Positions 43,217 to 51,207 of a DNA stretch of 64,000 nt are shown in pieces. This stretch comes from Lysobacteraceae bacterium P. Lineage in GTDB: Bacteria > Pseudomonadota > Gammaproteobacteria > Xanthomonadales > Xanthomonadaceae. Under the pieces are notes generated by a model. The model had not been told where the DNA came from, ran no database searches, and was given only the letters and a program-made list of their open reading frames with translations. The position numbers were made by a program, and so were the translations under genes. The DNA is taken from contig SCOX01000012.1 in NCBI GenBank assembly GCA_005503055.1, forward strand, positions 42,423-106,422, in the 5' to 3' direction. Each line of letters starts with the position of its first letter. Within the stretch, counting starts at the first letter, position 1.

Positions 43217-43576
43217 ATGTACTCCATGTCTTCGCGAATACGGAGATCGCGCGTCGCCGCACGCCTTACGCAGGCCGAACTCGCGCGGCGACTGGGGGTG
43301 CAGCGCAGCGCCGTCACGCAATGGGAGTCGGACGCAGGAACGCACCCCAGCGTCGCTCATCTGGCGCAGATCGCCTGCGAGACGCAGGTGTACTTCGAAT
43401 GGCTCGCGACCGGCCGCGGCGAATCGCACCCGGAAGCCGGGGCCCTCGACACGGCCTTGAGCCTGCAGGACTACGCACGCGACGATGTCGAGAGCCGCGC
43501 GCTGGAGAGCTTGCGACGGGTGAGCGGGCACAAGCGCGAGGCGGTCGTGCGGGTGATAGAGATGCTCGCCGGATGA
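43217..43576 (+). CDS. XRE-family helix-turn-helix regulator
   Basis: 119 residues. The HTH_3 domain is at residues about 8-65: RLTQAELARRLGVQRSAVTQWESDAGTHPSV, followed by HLAQIACETQVYFEWLATGRGE. The C-terminal 45 residues are short and helical, so it is a stand-alone DNA-binder without a sensor domain. GGAGG lies eight bases before the ATG. It precedes the glutaminase cassette but is separated from it by 480 bases and a strong hairpin, so control of that cassette is only a guess. Confidence 0.88.
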   Translation: MYSMSSRIRRSRVAARLTQAELARRLGVQRSAVTQWESDAGTHPSVAHLAQIACETQVYFEWLATGRGESHPEAGALDTALSLQDYARDDVESRALESLRRVSGHKREAVVRVIEMLAG

Positions 43577-44059
43577 AGCGACGTGCGGTCGCGGCAGATG
43601 AAGTTGCCGGGCAGCCGGGCTGACCACAGCCTGGCCGTGGCGCCTGTCCCGCGCGCCACTGACTGCGGGCCACGCCGTCCGACGCGGTACGAGGGCAGCG
43701 ACTCTTAGCGCATCGGGGCATGATCGCGCAGGCCTGCGTCACAGGGCCCGTGCGTTGACATGAAAGGACGCGTTCGCACGCCTTGGCCGTGCCAGATGCG
43801 ATGGGGATGTGGCCGGCGAGCCCGGCGGTCGAGTTCCACGATCCGTGCGGTGCGCGCCGTAGGACGACGCAGGGAAGCGACGGCGCACGCTGCCGTCGCG
43901 CGGTGGGTGGGCAAGGCGATATGGACGCGCCTCACCCATGCCACCGCGCACGGACGCATCGCCGGGGCGCGGAGGTCGCCCCGGCGATGCGGGACGGATT
44001 GCGGACGTTCGACGCATGCCGCGTCGCGCCGCTCGTGAACATTGCGCAGGAGGTTGCAG
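43577..44059. other. 483-base interval between the XRE gene and the glutaminase cassette
   Basis: No gene with a credible start is visible; open frames here run into the next gene in other phases. It contains a lone TTGACA (43755-43760) without a matching -10, and a perfect 14-bp hairpin at 43956-43990. It probably carries the cassette promoter and leader. Confidence 0.5.
43956..43990 (+). other. Perfect 14-bp stem-loop upstream of the cassette
   Basis: GCATCGCCGGGGCG (43956-43969) pairs exactly with 43977-43990 around the loop CGGAGGT. The loop carries a GGAGG ribosome-binding-like sequence. It sits 70 bases before the 44060 start codon and could be a terminator for upstream transcription or a structured leader or protein-binding site. 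Confidence 0.6.
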
Positions 44060-44536
44060 ATGGATCCGAACGAACCCGTGTTCGGCCCGGTCGAGGCCTT
44101 CGAGGAAGGAGCGCGCGCGGACGAATTCGCCGCACTTGGCACGCGCAAGGAGCGCGTGGGTCGACCGCTCGTCGTGCGTTTCGCGCGCAACGTGCGCGGC
44201 GTGCTCGATCTGGCGAGCCCGCGCGATGCGGTGTGGTTCGACGTGATGCGCGAACTCCAGGCGGTGGGCCGGCCGGTGTACGTCGAGATCGACGACGGCA
44301 ACGGGCAGATCACCACATTCCTGCAGCCGCGCGAGCAGCCCGTGGGCGAGATCCGCAAGCTTCGCAACGGCGACGTTGAAGTGGAACTGTTGCTGTCGCA
44401 CGCCATGCACGTGCTCCCGCACGAACACCCGCGCTTCGAGGCACTGCTCCGCCGGCTGGAAGGCGCCCGCCGCGAGAACGCCATGGTGTGGGTCGTGGAA
44501 ACCCCCGACACGCACGAGATCCTCGACGTGAAGTAG
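44060..44536 (+). CDS. Unknown protein, first gene of the glutaminase cassette
   Basis: 158 residues, acidic and soluble, without signal peptide or membrane helix. AGGAGGT lies six bases before the ATG. Visible features are a charged N-terminus, an alternating strand/helix middle (GVLDLASPRDAVWFDVMREL, PVYVEIDDGNGQITTFLQP) and a His/Leu-rich LLSHAMHVLPHEHPRFEALLRRL. I do not recognise a family. Gene order suggests it works with the glutaminase-like protein 49 bases downstream, perhaps as a partner or inhibitor; that is inference. Confidence 0.75.
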   Translation: MDPNEPVFGPVEAFEEGARADEFAALGTRKERVGRPLVVRFARNVRGVLDLASPRDAVWFDVMRELQAVGRPVYVEIDDGNGQITTFLQPREQPVGEIRKLRNGDVEVELLLSHAMHVLPHEHPRFEALLRRLEGARRENAMVWVVETPDTHEILDVK

Positions 44537-44585
44537 AGCGGCGCCGGCCCGGACCACGCGCAACGGACAATGCGGAGAGCACACC

Positions 44586-45377
44586 ATGCCATCGATAACC
44601 CTGACCCGGGCGCGCGAGTTGTTCGATCTGGTCAGCGCGAAGGTCTGCTGCCCGGTCGATCCGTCGGTGCCGTGCATTCCCTTCCTGTATCCCGATGACG
44701 GTTGCTGGGGACGCGCCCACGAGATGTGCCGCCTGATGGCCGCCGTTGGTGCGGATCCACGCAAGGTCTGGATCCGCGGCAGCCTGCGCGTGTCTTCGCG
44801 CAACAAGCCCAACTGCCTGGTCACCTGGGGATGGCACGTCGCACCCACGGTGGAAGTGGCGAGTTGGGGCAGCGCGCAGACCTATGTCATCGACCCGGCG
44901 CTGTTTGAAGGGCCGGTTCCCCTGGCGACGTGGAAAGGCGTACAAGGCGACCCGGCGGCGACGCTCACTCATACCGGCGCGGACATCTTTCATTACTACT
45001 ATGCGCCGCACACCTACGATCCCACGTACTCGCTGACCAATGGCGTGCTGGCGGATTACCGCAACGAGTTGAAGCTGCGCTGCGCCTCGTCGGGGCCGCC
45101 GCCCTACCTCAACTGCATGACGCGGCCCGCCGGCGTGCAGTGGCTTGGCACCATCGAGGCGAACGCGCAGCGACGCTGGTTCACCTTCGGATGGCCCGCG
45201 CAACGCCACGTGTTCTGGACGGTCATGCCGCTGACGCCGTGCCCCGGCCGGCCGCAACTGTCGTGGAAGGTCGCGGTGGAACGCGCGGACGCGTCCCACT
45301 GCACGTACTGGATCACCGTCAGGAACCTGACGGACCAACCGGTCCGTTTCGAGGGCCGCTTCGACTATCTCGCCTGA
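44586..45377 (+). CDS. Protein-glutaminase-like enzyme with C-terminal accessory domain
   Basis: 263 residues. Residues 1-130 match the protein-glutamine glutaminase fold: Cys40 in PDDGCWGRAHEMCRLM, His84 in WGWHVAPTVEV and Asp103 in YVIDPALF give the Cys-His-Asp triad with spacing close to the Chryseobacterium enzyme. That enzyme deamidates protein glutamines and is secreted with a propeptide, whereas this one has neither signal nor pro-region. Residues about 183-263 form a beta-rich domain (GVQWLGTIEA to FEGRFDYLA) that recurs as a separate protein in the next gene. Substrate unknown; it could be a toxin-like effector or a modifying enzyme. Confidence 0.8.
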   Translation: MPSITLTRARELFDLVSAKVCCPVDPSVPCIPFLYPDDGCWGRAHEMCRLMAAVGADPRKVWIRGSLRVSSRNKPNCLVTWGWHVAPTVEVASWGSAQTYVIDPALFEGPVPLATWKGVQGDPAATLTHTGADIFHYYYAPHTYDPTYSLTNGVLADYRNELKLRCASSGPPPYLNCMTRPAGVQWLGTIEANAQRRWFTFGWPAQRHVFWTVMPLTPCPGRPQLSWKVAVERADASHCTYWITVRNLTDQPVRFEGRFDYLA

Positions 45378-45397
45378 CACGCATCGGGAGAACTGCC

Positions 45398-45652
45398 ATG
45401 TGGACGGGAGTGCAATGGACGGGAACCTTGCCGGCGGGCGCGTCCGCGCGCTGGTTCACATGGGGATGGCAGGCCAGCCGCCATGTCGTGTGGTACATGA
45501 TGCCGACCTCGCCGCGCGTCGGCTCGCCGCAGCTGGACTGGGACGTGGCCGTGGAGCGCGCGACCAGTTCGCAGTGCACCTACTGGATCACGGTGCGCAA
45601 CCTCACCAACGCACCGGTGACGTTCGAAGGTCGCTACGCCGTGCTGTCCTGA
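45398..45652 (+). CDS. Free-standing copy of the glutaminase C-terminal domain
   Basis: 84 residues beginning MWTGVQWTGTLPAG. By eye it matches about 50 of 80 positions of the C-terminal domain of the preceding protein, including RWFTxGW, VAVERA, CTYWITVRNLT and FEGR. Nothing else is encoded: no signal peptide, no catalytic part. GGGAG lies seven bases before the ATG and the gap to the upstream gene is 20 bases. The Trp/Tyr-rich beta-sandwich character suggests a binding module that may pair with, or compete with, the fused copy. Confidence 0.78.
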   Translation: MWTGVQWTGTLPAGASARWFTWGWQASRHVVWYMMPTSPRVGSPQLDWDVAVERATSSQCTYWITVRNLTNAPVTFEGRYAVLS

Positions 45653-45662
45653 GGAGGACGCC

Positions 45663-45974
45663 ATGAAGATCACGATCGAGCTCGACGGCCATTGCGTGCA
45701 GCCGATCGACCTGCCGTCCGCGCCCGCAATGCACCGGCCCGCGAACAGCGAACCGCCGCCCGAGCTGCTCGCCGCCGCGCGTGCGATGGGCGCGCAGAAC
45801 GCGGGCGTCGCGGCGTTCTCGCTGTCTCCGGATGTGTTGTCGTCGTTTTCGTCCGTCGACCGTGACGACGATGGCGCCGCGCCGGCGCTCGATGCCGGCG
45901 GCGCCATGGACACGAACGTGCGCAACACGCAAGCGAGGAAGGCGTCGAAGAAACGCACCGGACGCAGCAGGTGA
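45663..45974 (+). CDS. Small unknown protein, last gene of the cassette
   Basis: 103 residues. GAGGAGG precedes the ATG by a few bases and the upstream stop is ten bases away. The N-terminus MKITIELDGHCV is strand-forming, the centre has PPPELLAAARAMGAQNAGVAAF, then an Asp/Ala/Ser-rich segment and a strongly basic tail (KASKKRTGRSR). It looks largely unstructured and has few glutamines, three in all. It could be a substrate, immunity factor or carrier for the cassette enzyme; none of these can be decided from sequence. Confidence 0.7.
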   Translation: MKITIELDGHCVQPIDLPSAPAMHRPANSEPPPELLAAARAMGAQNAGVAAFSLSPDVLSSFSSVDRDDDGAAPALDAGGAMDTNVRNTQARKASKKRTGRSR

Positions 45975-45999
45975 CCGACGCGGCCTGCGGTGCGGTTGC

Positions 46000-46737
46000 T
46001 CAGATGAAATCGCCGAACCGCGCCTGCAATGCCGCGATCGCCGCCAGGCCCGCGGTTTCCGTGCGCAGGATGCGCGGGCCCAGGCGCAGTCCCTGGAAAC
46101 CGGCCGCGCGCAGTTGTTCGCGGTCCAGTGGCGACCAGCCGCCCTCGGGGCCGATTGCGAGATACACCGTTTGCGCCGACTCGGCCGACAACGTGGCTAA
46201 CGAAAGCTCGCCTTCCGGATCGAGGATCAGGCGCAGCCCGCCGGGCTCCAGCGCCGCCAACACGGCCGCAAGCGAAACCGGCGCGGCGACGTCGGGCACG
46301 AAAGCGCGGCCGCTCTGCTCGCACGCCGATGACACGACGCTGCGCCAGTGCGCCAGTCGCTTCTGGGCACGCGATTCGTCCAGCTTCACTTCGCTGCGCT
46401 GCGACCACAGCGGACGGAACGCGGCCGCGCCCAATTCGGTCGCCTTTTGCAGGATCAGGTCCATCTTCTCGCCGCGCGCCACGCCTTGCAGCAGCACGAG
46501 TTTCAATGCCGACTCACGCGCGACGGCTTCGGCCGAATCGATCGCCACGCGCAGTTCGCGCTTGCCAAGCGCGACGATGCGCGCGGCGTAGTCGTGGCCG
46601 TCGCCGTTGAAGAGCACGCAGGCGTCGCCGATGCCGAGCCGCAACACGCGCCCAAGGTGAGCGGCGGCGCTTTCGGGCAGGGCGATTTCCGTGCCTACGC
46701 GCAAAGCTTCGTCGACATGCACGCGGGTCAGTCGCAT
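46000..46737 (-). CDS. rsmE: RsmE, 16S rRNA m3U1498 methyltransferase
   Basis: 245 residues. N-terminal PUA-like part (HLGRVLRLGIGDACVLFNGDG), then the SPOUT-knot methyltransferase with LGAAAFRPLWSQRSEVK, YLAIGPEGGWSPLDREQ and LGPRILRTETAGLAAIAALQ, all standard for RsmE. It overlaps the 3' end of bioA by ten bases, so the two are translated as a pair. Converges with the cassette 25 bases away. Confidence 0.95.
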   Translation of the reverse strand: MRLTRVHVDEALRVGTEIALPESAAAHLGRVLRLGIGDACVLFNGDGHDYAARIVALGKRELRVAIDSAEAVARESALKLVLLQGVARGEKMDLILQKATELGAAAFRPLWSQRSEVKLDESRAQKRLAHWRSVVSSACEQSGRAFVPDVAAPVSLAAVLAALEPGGLRLILDPEGELSLATLSAESAQTVYLAIGPEGGWSPLDREQLRAAGFQGLRLGPRILRTETAGLAAIAALQARFGDFI

Positions 46738-48170
46738 GCGGCCTCCTCGACGGCATGGTCGATCGCCGCGCGCGTGGTGTCGGCGAGCAATTGCAGTGCG
46801 TCTTCGCCTACGCAGTACGGCGGCATCCAGTAGAGCGTGTCGCCGAGCGGTCGCAGCAGTACGCCGCGTTGCAAGGCGGCGCGATAAGCGCGAAGGCCGA
46901 TGCGTGCGGTCGGATCGAACGGTGTCCGCCTGTCGCCGCGCTGCGTCAGTTCGAATGCGACGATCATGCCGGCCTGACGAACGTCGGCCACGTGACGGTG
47001 ATCGGCGAACGGCGCCGCCAACTCGGCCATGCGCGCGGCGGTCGTGCGGTTGCGCGCGATCACGTCGTCCTGCTCGAAGATCGCCAGCGACGCCAATGCT
47101 GCCGCGCAGGCCAGCGGATTGCCGGTATAGCTGTGTGAATGCAGAAAGGCCTTCTCGCGCGAGTCGTCGAGGAAGCCGTCGTAGATGGCCTGTGTCGCCA
47201 GAACTGCCGCCAGCGGCAGCGCGCCGCCGGTGAGGCCCTTGGAAACGCACATCAGGTCCGGCTGCACGCCCGATTGTTCCGACGCGAACAATGTGCCGGT
47301 GCGGCCGAAGCCCACGGCGATCTCGTCGGCGATCAGGAACACGCCATGCGCGTCGCACAACTCGCGCGCGCGCTTGAGGTACAGCGGATCGTGCATGCGC
47401 ATGCCGCCGGCACACTGCACGCGCGGTTCCAGGATCAGTGCGCAGACTTCATCGGCATGGCGTTGCAGCAGTTCGTCCAGTGCGTCGGCGGCGCGTTGCG
47501 CGCGATCGGCGGGCGTCTCGCCGGGTTCGCACAGGTAGGCATCGGGCGAGGGCGCGAACAGCGCCTGCGCCAGCAGCGGCGCATAGACTCGGCGGTACAG
47601 CGGGATGTCGCCTACCGCCAGCGCGCCCAGCGTTTCCCCGTGGTAGCCGTTGTCGAGCGCGATGAACTTGGTGCGCCCTTCCACGCCGCGATTGCGGAAC
47701 CAGTGGAAGGCCATCTTCAGCGCAACCTCCACGCCGGCCGAACCGTTGTCGGCGTAGAAGACCTTCGCCAGCGGCGCGCGGTTTGCTTCGCGCGGCGCGA
47801 TGGCGAGCAGCTTCTCGGCCAGCTCGACGGCGGGCGCGTGCGAGACGCCGGCCAGGATCACGTGCTCCAGCGTGCCCGCCTGGCGGGCGATGGCCGCGGC
47901 GATGCGCGGTTCGGCATGGCCGAACAGGTTGGTCCACCAGCTGCTGATGGCGTCGAGGTAGCGGCGGCCGTCGCGGCCGATCAGCCACTCGCCTTCGCCG
48001 CGCTCCACCGGAAGCAGGGGCAGGGTGTAGTCGTGGCGGCCGTCGGCCGCCATGCTTCCGGTGACGTGCTCGCGCATCTGCGTGCATGGGTGCCAGAGCA
48101 CGGCGAGGTCACGCTCGCGCCAAGCGTCGGCGCTGGCGTCGGCTATCATCGTGTTGTCGAATTGCTGCAT
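46728..48170 (-). CDS. bioA: BioA, adenosylmethionine-8-amino-7-oxononanoate aminotransferase
   Basis: 480 residues, PLP fold type I class III. WHPCTQM near the N-terminus and SSWWTNLFGH are BioA signatures; DEIAVGFGRTG holds the PLP-contacting Asp, and the lysine in SKGLTGG binds PLP. It makes 7,8-diaminopelargonate in biotin synthesis, using SAM as amino donor. An alternative start is the ATG seven codons in. First gene of the bioA-rsmE pair. Other bio genes are not in the window. Confidence 0.94.
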   Translation of the reverse strand: MQQFDNTMIADASADAWRERDLAVLWHPCTQMREHVTGSMAADGRHDYTLPLLPVERGEGEWLIGRDGRRYLDAISSWWTNLFGHAEPRIAAAIARQAGTLEHVILAGVSHAPAVELAEKLLAIAPREANRAPLAKVFYADNGSAGVEVALKMAFHWFRNRGVEGRTKFIALDNGYHGETLGALAVGDIPLYRRVYAPLLAQALFAPSPDAYLCEPGETPADRAQRAADALDELLQRHADEVCALILEPRVQCAGGMRMHDPLYLKRARELCDAHGVFLIADEIAVGFGRTGTLFASEQSGVQPDLMCVSKGLTGGALPLAAVLATQAIYDGFLDDSREKAFLHSHSYTGNPLACAAALASLAIFEQDDVIARNRTTAARMAELAAPFADHRHVADVRQAGMIVAFELTQRGDRRTPFDPTARIGLRAYRAALQRGVLLRPLGDTLYWMPPYCVGEDALQLLADTTRAAIDHAVEEAACD

Positions 48171-48285
48171 CCCGCCATTCTAGCCCTGCACGCCGGGCCG
48201 GCCGGGCCGAGGTCCAGACGTCCGCCGCGCCGTGCGGACCTCGACTGCCGCTCGCCGCGCGGGCCAGCGCCACCATGGAAACCGC

Positions 48286-48837
48286 ATGTCGCGTCGCCTG
48301 CCCACCATCCACCGCATCACCGAACACGACGCCGGGCCGTACCGGCTCGAACGCCTCGACCTGGAGTTCGCCAACGGCGAGCGCCGCCACTACGAGCGCC
48401 TGCACGGACGCGGCCACGGCGCGGTCGTGGTGGTGCCGATGCTCGACGACGAGACGGTGTTGCTGGTGCGCGAATACGCCGCGGGCGTCCACCGTTACGA
48501 ACTGGGCCTGGTCAAGGGCCGCATCGACGCGGGCGAGACGCCCGAGCAGGCCGCGGACCGCGAACTCAAGGAAGAAGCCGGCTACGGCGCGCGCGAGCTG
48601 ACCGTGCTGCGCGCGCTCACGCTCGCGCCGACCTATATGAGCCACGAGGCGCACCTGGTTCTGGCACGCGACCTGTATCCCGAGCGCCTGCCGGGCGACG
48701 AGCCCGAGGAACTGGAGGTGGTGCCATGGAAGCTCGATGACCTGCACGAGCTGATCCTGCACGAGGACTTTTCCGAAGGACGCAGCATCGCCGCCCTGTT
48801 CATCGCCCGCGAATGGTTGAGGATGCAAACGCCATGA
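48286..48837 (+). CDS. nudE: NudE-like Nudix hydrolase (ADP-sugar/NADH type)
   Basis: 183 residues. The Nudix box is complete: GRIDAGETPEQAADRELKEEAGYG. The flanking VPMLDDETVLLVREYAAG and LTLAPTYMSHEAHLVLARDL match NudE, which splits ADP-ribose, NADH and Ap3A. ATG at 48286. Its stop overlaps the cysQ start (ATGA), and the next genes are also housecleaning phosphohydrolases. Confidence 0.9.
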   Translation: MSRRLPTIHRITEHDAGPYRLERLDLEFANGERRHYERLHGRGHGAVVVVPMLDDETVLLVREYAAGVHRYELGLVKGRIDAGETPEQAADRELKEEAGYGARELTVLRALTLAPTYMSHEAHLVLARDLYPERLPGDEPEELEVVPWKLDDLHELILHEDFSEGRSIAALFIAREWLRMQTP

Positions 48838-49631
48838 TTTCCCCCTCAGTGCGCGAAGACGTCATTGCGCTGGCACGCGACGCCGCTTCGGCGATCCTGG
48901 GCATCTACGACAGCGAGTTCGCCGTCCAGCACAAGGACGACGATTCGCCGCTTACCGCCGCCGACCTGGCCGCGCACCGCTGCATCGTCGACGGGCTGGC
49001 GCGGATCACGCCCAACATCCCCGTGCTGTCGGAGGAATCGGCGCACGAAGTGCCGACCGAAATGCGTCGGCAATGGCGGCGCTTGTGGCTCGTCGATCCG
49101 CTCGACGGCACGCGCGAGTTCGTCAAGCGCAACGGCGAGTTCACGGTGAACATCGCACTGATCGACGACGGCGTGGCGGTGTTCGGCGTGGTGCAGGCGC
49201 CGGTGACGGGCGAGCTGTGGCACGGTGGCGACGGACTGGGCGCCTTCCGCCGCGAAGGCGATCGCGACACGACGCTTCGCGTGCGCGCGCCGGCGACGGG
49301 GCCTTTGCACGTGGCTGCCAGCCGCTCGCATCGCGACACGCGCACGCAGGCCTTCATCGGCCGCATGGGCGAGACGCAGCCGCTGGGCCTGGGATCCTCG
49401 CTCAAGTTCTGCAAGCTCGCCGAAGGCACGCTCGACGTGTATCCGCGCTTCGGCCCGACCAGCGAGTGGGACACTGCGGCCGGGCAATGCGTGCTCGAAG
49501 GTGCCGGCGGTGCAGTGCTCGATCCGCAAGGCCGACCATTCCGCTACAACCAGCGCGAGCGGATTCTCAACGGGGATTTCATCGCGCTGGGGGATGTCTC
49601 GCTGCCCTGGCGCGAATGGCTGGCGACGTGA
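48834..49631 (+). CDS. cysQ: CysQ, 3'(2'),5'-bisphosphate nucleotidase
   Basis: 265 residues of the inositol monophosphatase fold. The metal site is visible as SEES, DPLDGTREFVKRNGEFTVNIAL and SEWDTAAGQCVLEGAGG. It removes phosphoadenosine phosphate (PAP) made during sulfate assimilation. It is translationally coupled to nudE, and mazG starts 32 bases after its stop (an in-frame GTG at 49628 would even overlap it). Confidence 0.93.
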   Translation: MISPSVREDVIALARDAASAILGIYDSEFAVQHKDDDSPLTAADLAAHRCIVDGLARITPNIPVLSEESAHEVPTEMRRQWRRLWLVDPLDGTREFVKRNGEFTVNIALIDDGVAVFGVVQAPVTGELWHGGDGLGAFRREGDRDTTLRVRAPATGPLHVAASRSHRDTRTQAFIGRMGETQPLGLGSSLKFCKLAEGTLDVYPRFGPTSEWDTAAGQCVLEGAGGAVLDPQGRPFRYNQRERILNGDFIALGDVSLPWREWLAT

Positions 49632-49663
49632 TCGCATCCGTGGACGAAGACGGGAACACCGCA

Positions 49664-50497
49664 ATGAGCGACACCCTCGGCAACCCGCGCGACATCGCCA
49701 CGCTGCTGACCGTGATGGCGCGCCTGCGCGATCCGCACGACGGTTGCCCGTGGGACCTGGAGCAGGACTTCGCCACCATCGCGCCGTACACGATCGAGGA
49801 AGCCTACGAAGTCGCCGACGCGATCGACCGCGGCGACCTGGCCGATCTCAAGGACGAGCTTGGCGACCTGCTGCTGCAGGTGGTGTTCCATGCGCAGATG
49901 GCGTCCGAGCAGGGTGCATTCGGGTTCGGCGATGTCGTCGCGGCGATCTGCGACAAGATGGTGCGCAGGCACCCGCATGTGTTCGCCGATGCTTCGGTCG
50001 AGGACGCCGACGCACAGACGATCGCGTGGGAAGAACAGAAGCGCCGCGAGCGCGAGGCGAGCGGGCATGAAGACCGCTCCGCGCTGGCCGGCATCGCGCG
50101 CGGGCTGCCCGAGTGGCAGCGCGCCGTGAAGTTGCAGAAGCGCGCCGCGCGCGTGGGCTTCGACTGGCCGGACGTCACGCCGGTCATCGCCAAGCTGCAC
50201 GAGGAAATCGACGAGGTGCGCGTGGAGTTCGCCGCGCTCGAAGCGGACCCCGAGGATGCGGCCGCGCGCGATCGTCTGGAGGACGAAATCGGCGACGTGC
50301 TGTTTGTCTGCGCCAACCTCGCCCGGCACGCGCAGGTCGACGTGGGCGCCGCGATGCGCCGCGCCAACCTCAAGTTCGAGCGCCGTTTCCGCGCCATGGA
50401 GGCGATGGCGCAGGCCGACGGAAGCACGCTTGCCGGGCTTTCGCTGGAGGCGCAGGATCGCCTCTGGGATCGTGCCAAGGCCGCCGAAAAAGCCTGA
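49664..50497 (+). CDS. mazG: MazG, nucleoside triphosphate pyrophosphohydrolase
   Basis: 277 residues with two MazG modules: the first carries MARLRDPHDGCPWDLEQD and EEAYEVADAI with ELGDLLLQVVFHAQ, the second KLHEEIDEVRVEF and EIGDVLFVCANLARH. The Glu-rich EExxE/ExxD metal sites are intact in both. It hydrolyses aberrant NTPs and can lower ppGpp in E. coli. An upstream in-frame GTG (49628) is possible, but ATG 49664 gives the usual N-terminus. Confidence 0.94.
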   Translation: MSDTLGNPRDIATLLTVMARLRDPHDGCPWDLEQDFATIAPYTIEEAYEVADAIDRGDLADLKDELGDLLLQVVFHAQMASEQGAFGFGDVVAAICDKMVRRHPHVFADASVEDADAQTIAWEEQKRREREASGHEDRSALAGIARGLPEWQRAVKLQKRAARVGFDWPDVTPVIAKLHEEIDEVRVEFAALEADPEDAAARDRLEDEIGDVLFVCANLARHAQVDVGAAMRRANLKFERRFRAMEAMAQADGSTLAGLSLEAQDRLWDRAKAAEKA

Positions 50498-50520
50498 GCC
50501 GCCAAGCCACGGAGGACGTC

Positions 50521-50823
50521 ATGTCGCGCTTCACCAGCTTTCGCGAGTTCTATCCGTTCTACCTGAGCGAACACGGCAACCGCACCAGCCGGCGGCTGCA
50601 TTTCATCGGCAGCTGCGGCGTGCTGGCACTGCTGGCCACGGCCATCGCGCAGGGCAGCGCCTGGTGGCTGCTTGGCGCGCTGGTGTGCGGCTACGGCTTC
50701 GCCTGGGTCGGGCATTTCTTCTTCGAGAAGAACCGGCCGGCGACGTTCAAATACCCGCTCTATTCGTTCGTCGGGGACTGGGTGATGTTCAAGGACATCC
50801 TCAGCGGGAAGATCCGCTTCTAG
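50521..50823 (+). CDS. DUF962/Mpo1-like membrane protein
   Basis: 100 residues. FYLSEHGNRTSRRLHFIGS and VGHFFFEKNRPATFKYPLYS carry the conserved His residues of the DUF962 (Mpo1) family, and two membrane helices lie between and around them (LALLATAIAQ, WWLLGALVCGYGFAWV). Yeast Mpo1 is an iron-dependent dioxygenase that shortens 2-hydroxy fatty acids; bacterial members are uncharacterised. GGAGG lies six bases before the ATG; last gene of the nudE operon. Confidence 0.88.
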   Translation: MSRFTSFREFYPFYLSEHGNRTSRRLHFIGSCGVLALLATAIAQGSAWWLLGALVCGYGFAWVGHFFFEKNRPATFKYPLYSFVGDWVMFKDILSGKIRF

Positions 50824-50848
50824 GCGGACGTCCCGCCGCCGAGGGCGT

Positions 50849-51190
50849 TCAGTCCAGGAAGATCAACCACGCCGCCACCACGATCAGGGCGAACCCCGCC
50901 CAGTGGTTCCACTTCAACGGCTGGTCCAGATACCAGGTGGAGAAGCCGGCGAAGACGAGCAGGGTGATGACCTCCTGCATGCCCTTGAGCTGGGGCGCCG
51001 AGTAGACTGAACTCCCCATCCGGTTGGCGGGCACCATCAGGCAGTACTCGAAGAACGCGATGCCCCAGCTGGCGAAGATGGCCAGTGCGAGCGGCGCGGA
51101 CTTGTACTTCAGGTGCCCGTACCAGGCGAAGGTCATGAAGATGTTCGAGCCCAGCAAGAGGGCGATGGGGAGGATGCGGTCCAGGGGCAT
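50849..51190 (-). CDS. DUF486 small multidrug-transporter-like membrane protein
   Basis: 113 residues with four membrane helices. NIFMTFAWYGHLKY, WGIAFFEYCLMVPANRMG and the C-terminal WAGFALIVVAAWLIF match DUF486, a member of the drug/metabolite transporter superfamily. Substrate unknown. It is divergent from the response regulator at 51297. Confidence 0.88.
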   Translation of the reverse strand: MPLDRILPIALLLGSNIFMTFAWYGHLKYKSAPLALAIFASWGIAFFEYCLMVPANRMGSSVYSAPQLKGMQEVITLLVFAGFSTWYLDQPLKWNHWAGFALIVVAAWLIFLD

Positions 51191-51207
51191 GAGAAGGAAT
51201 CGCTAGG

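Noticed and set aside
43783..44379. Open frame of 198 codons crossing the XRE-cassette spacer
   Set aside because: It overlaps the 158-aa gene in another phase, lacks a ribosome-binding site and is Arg/Ala/Gly-rich.
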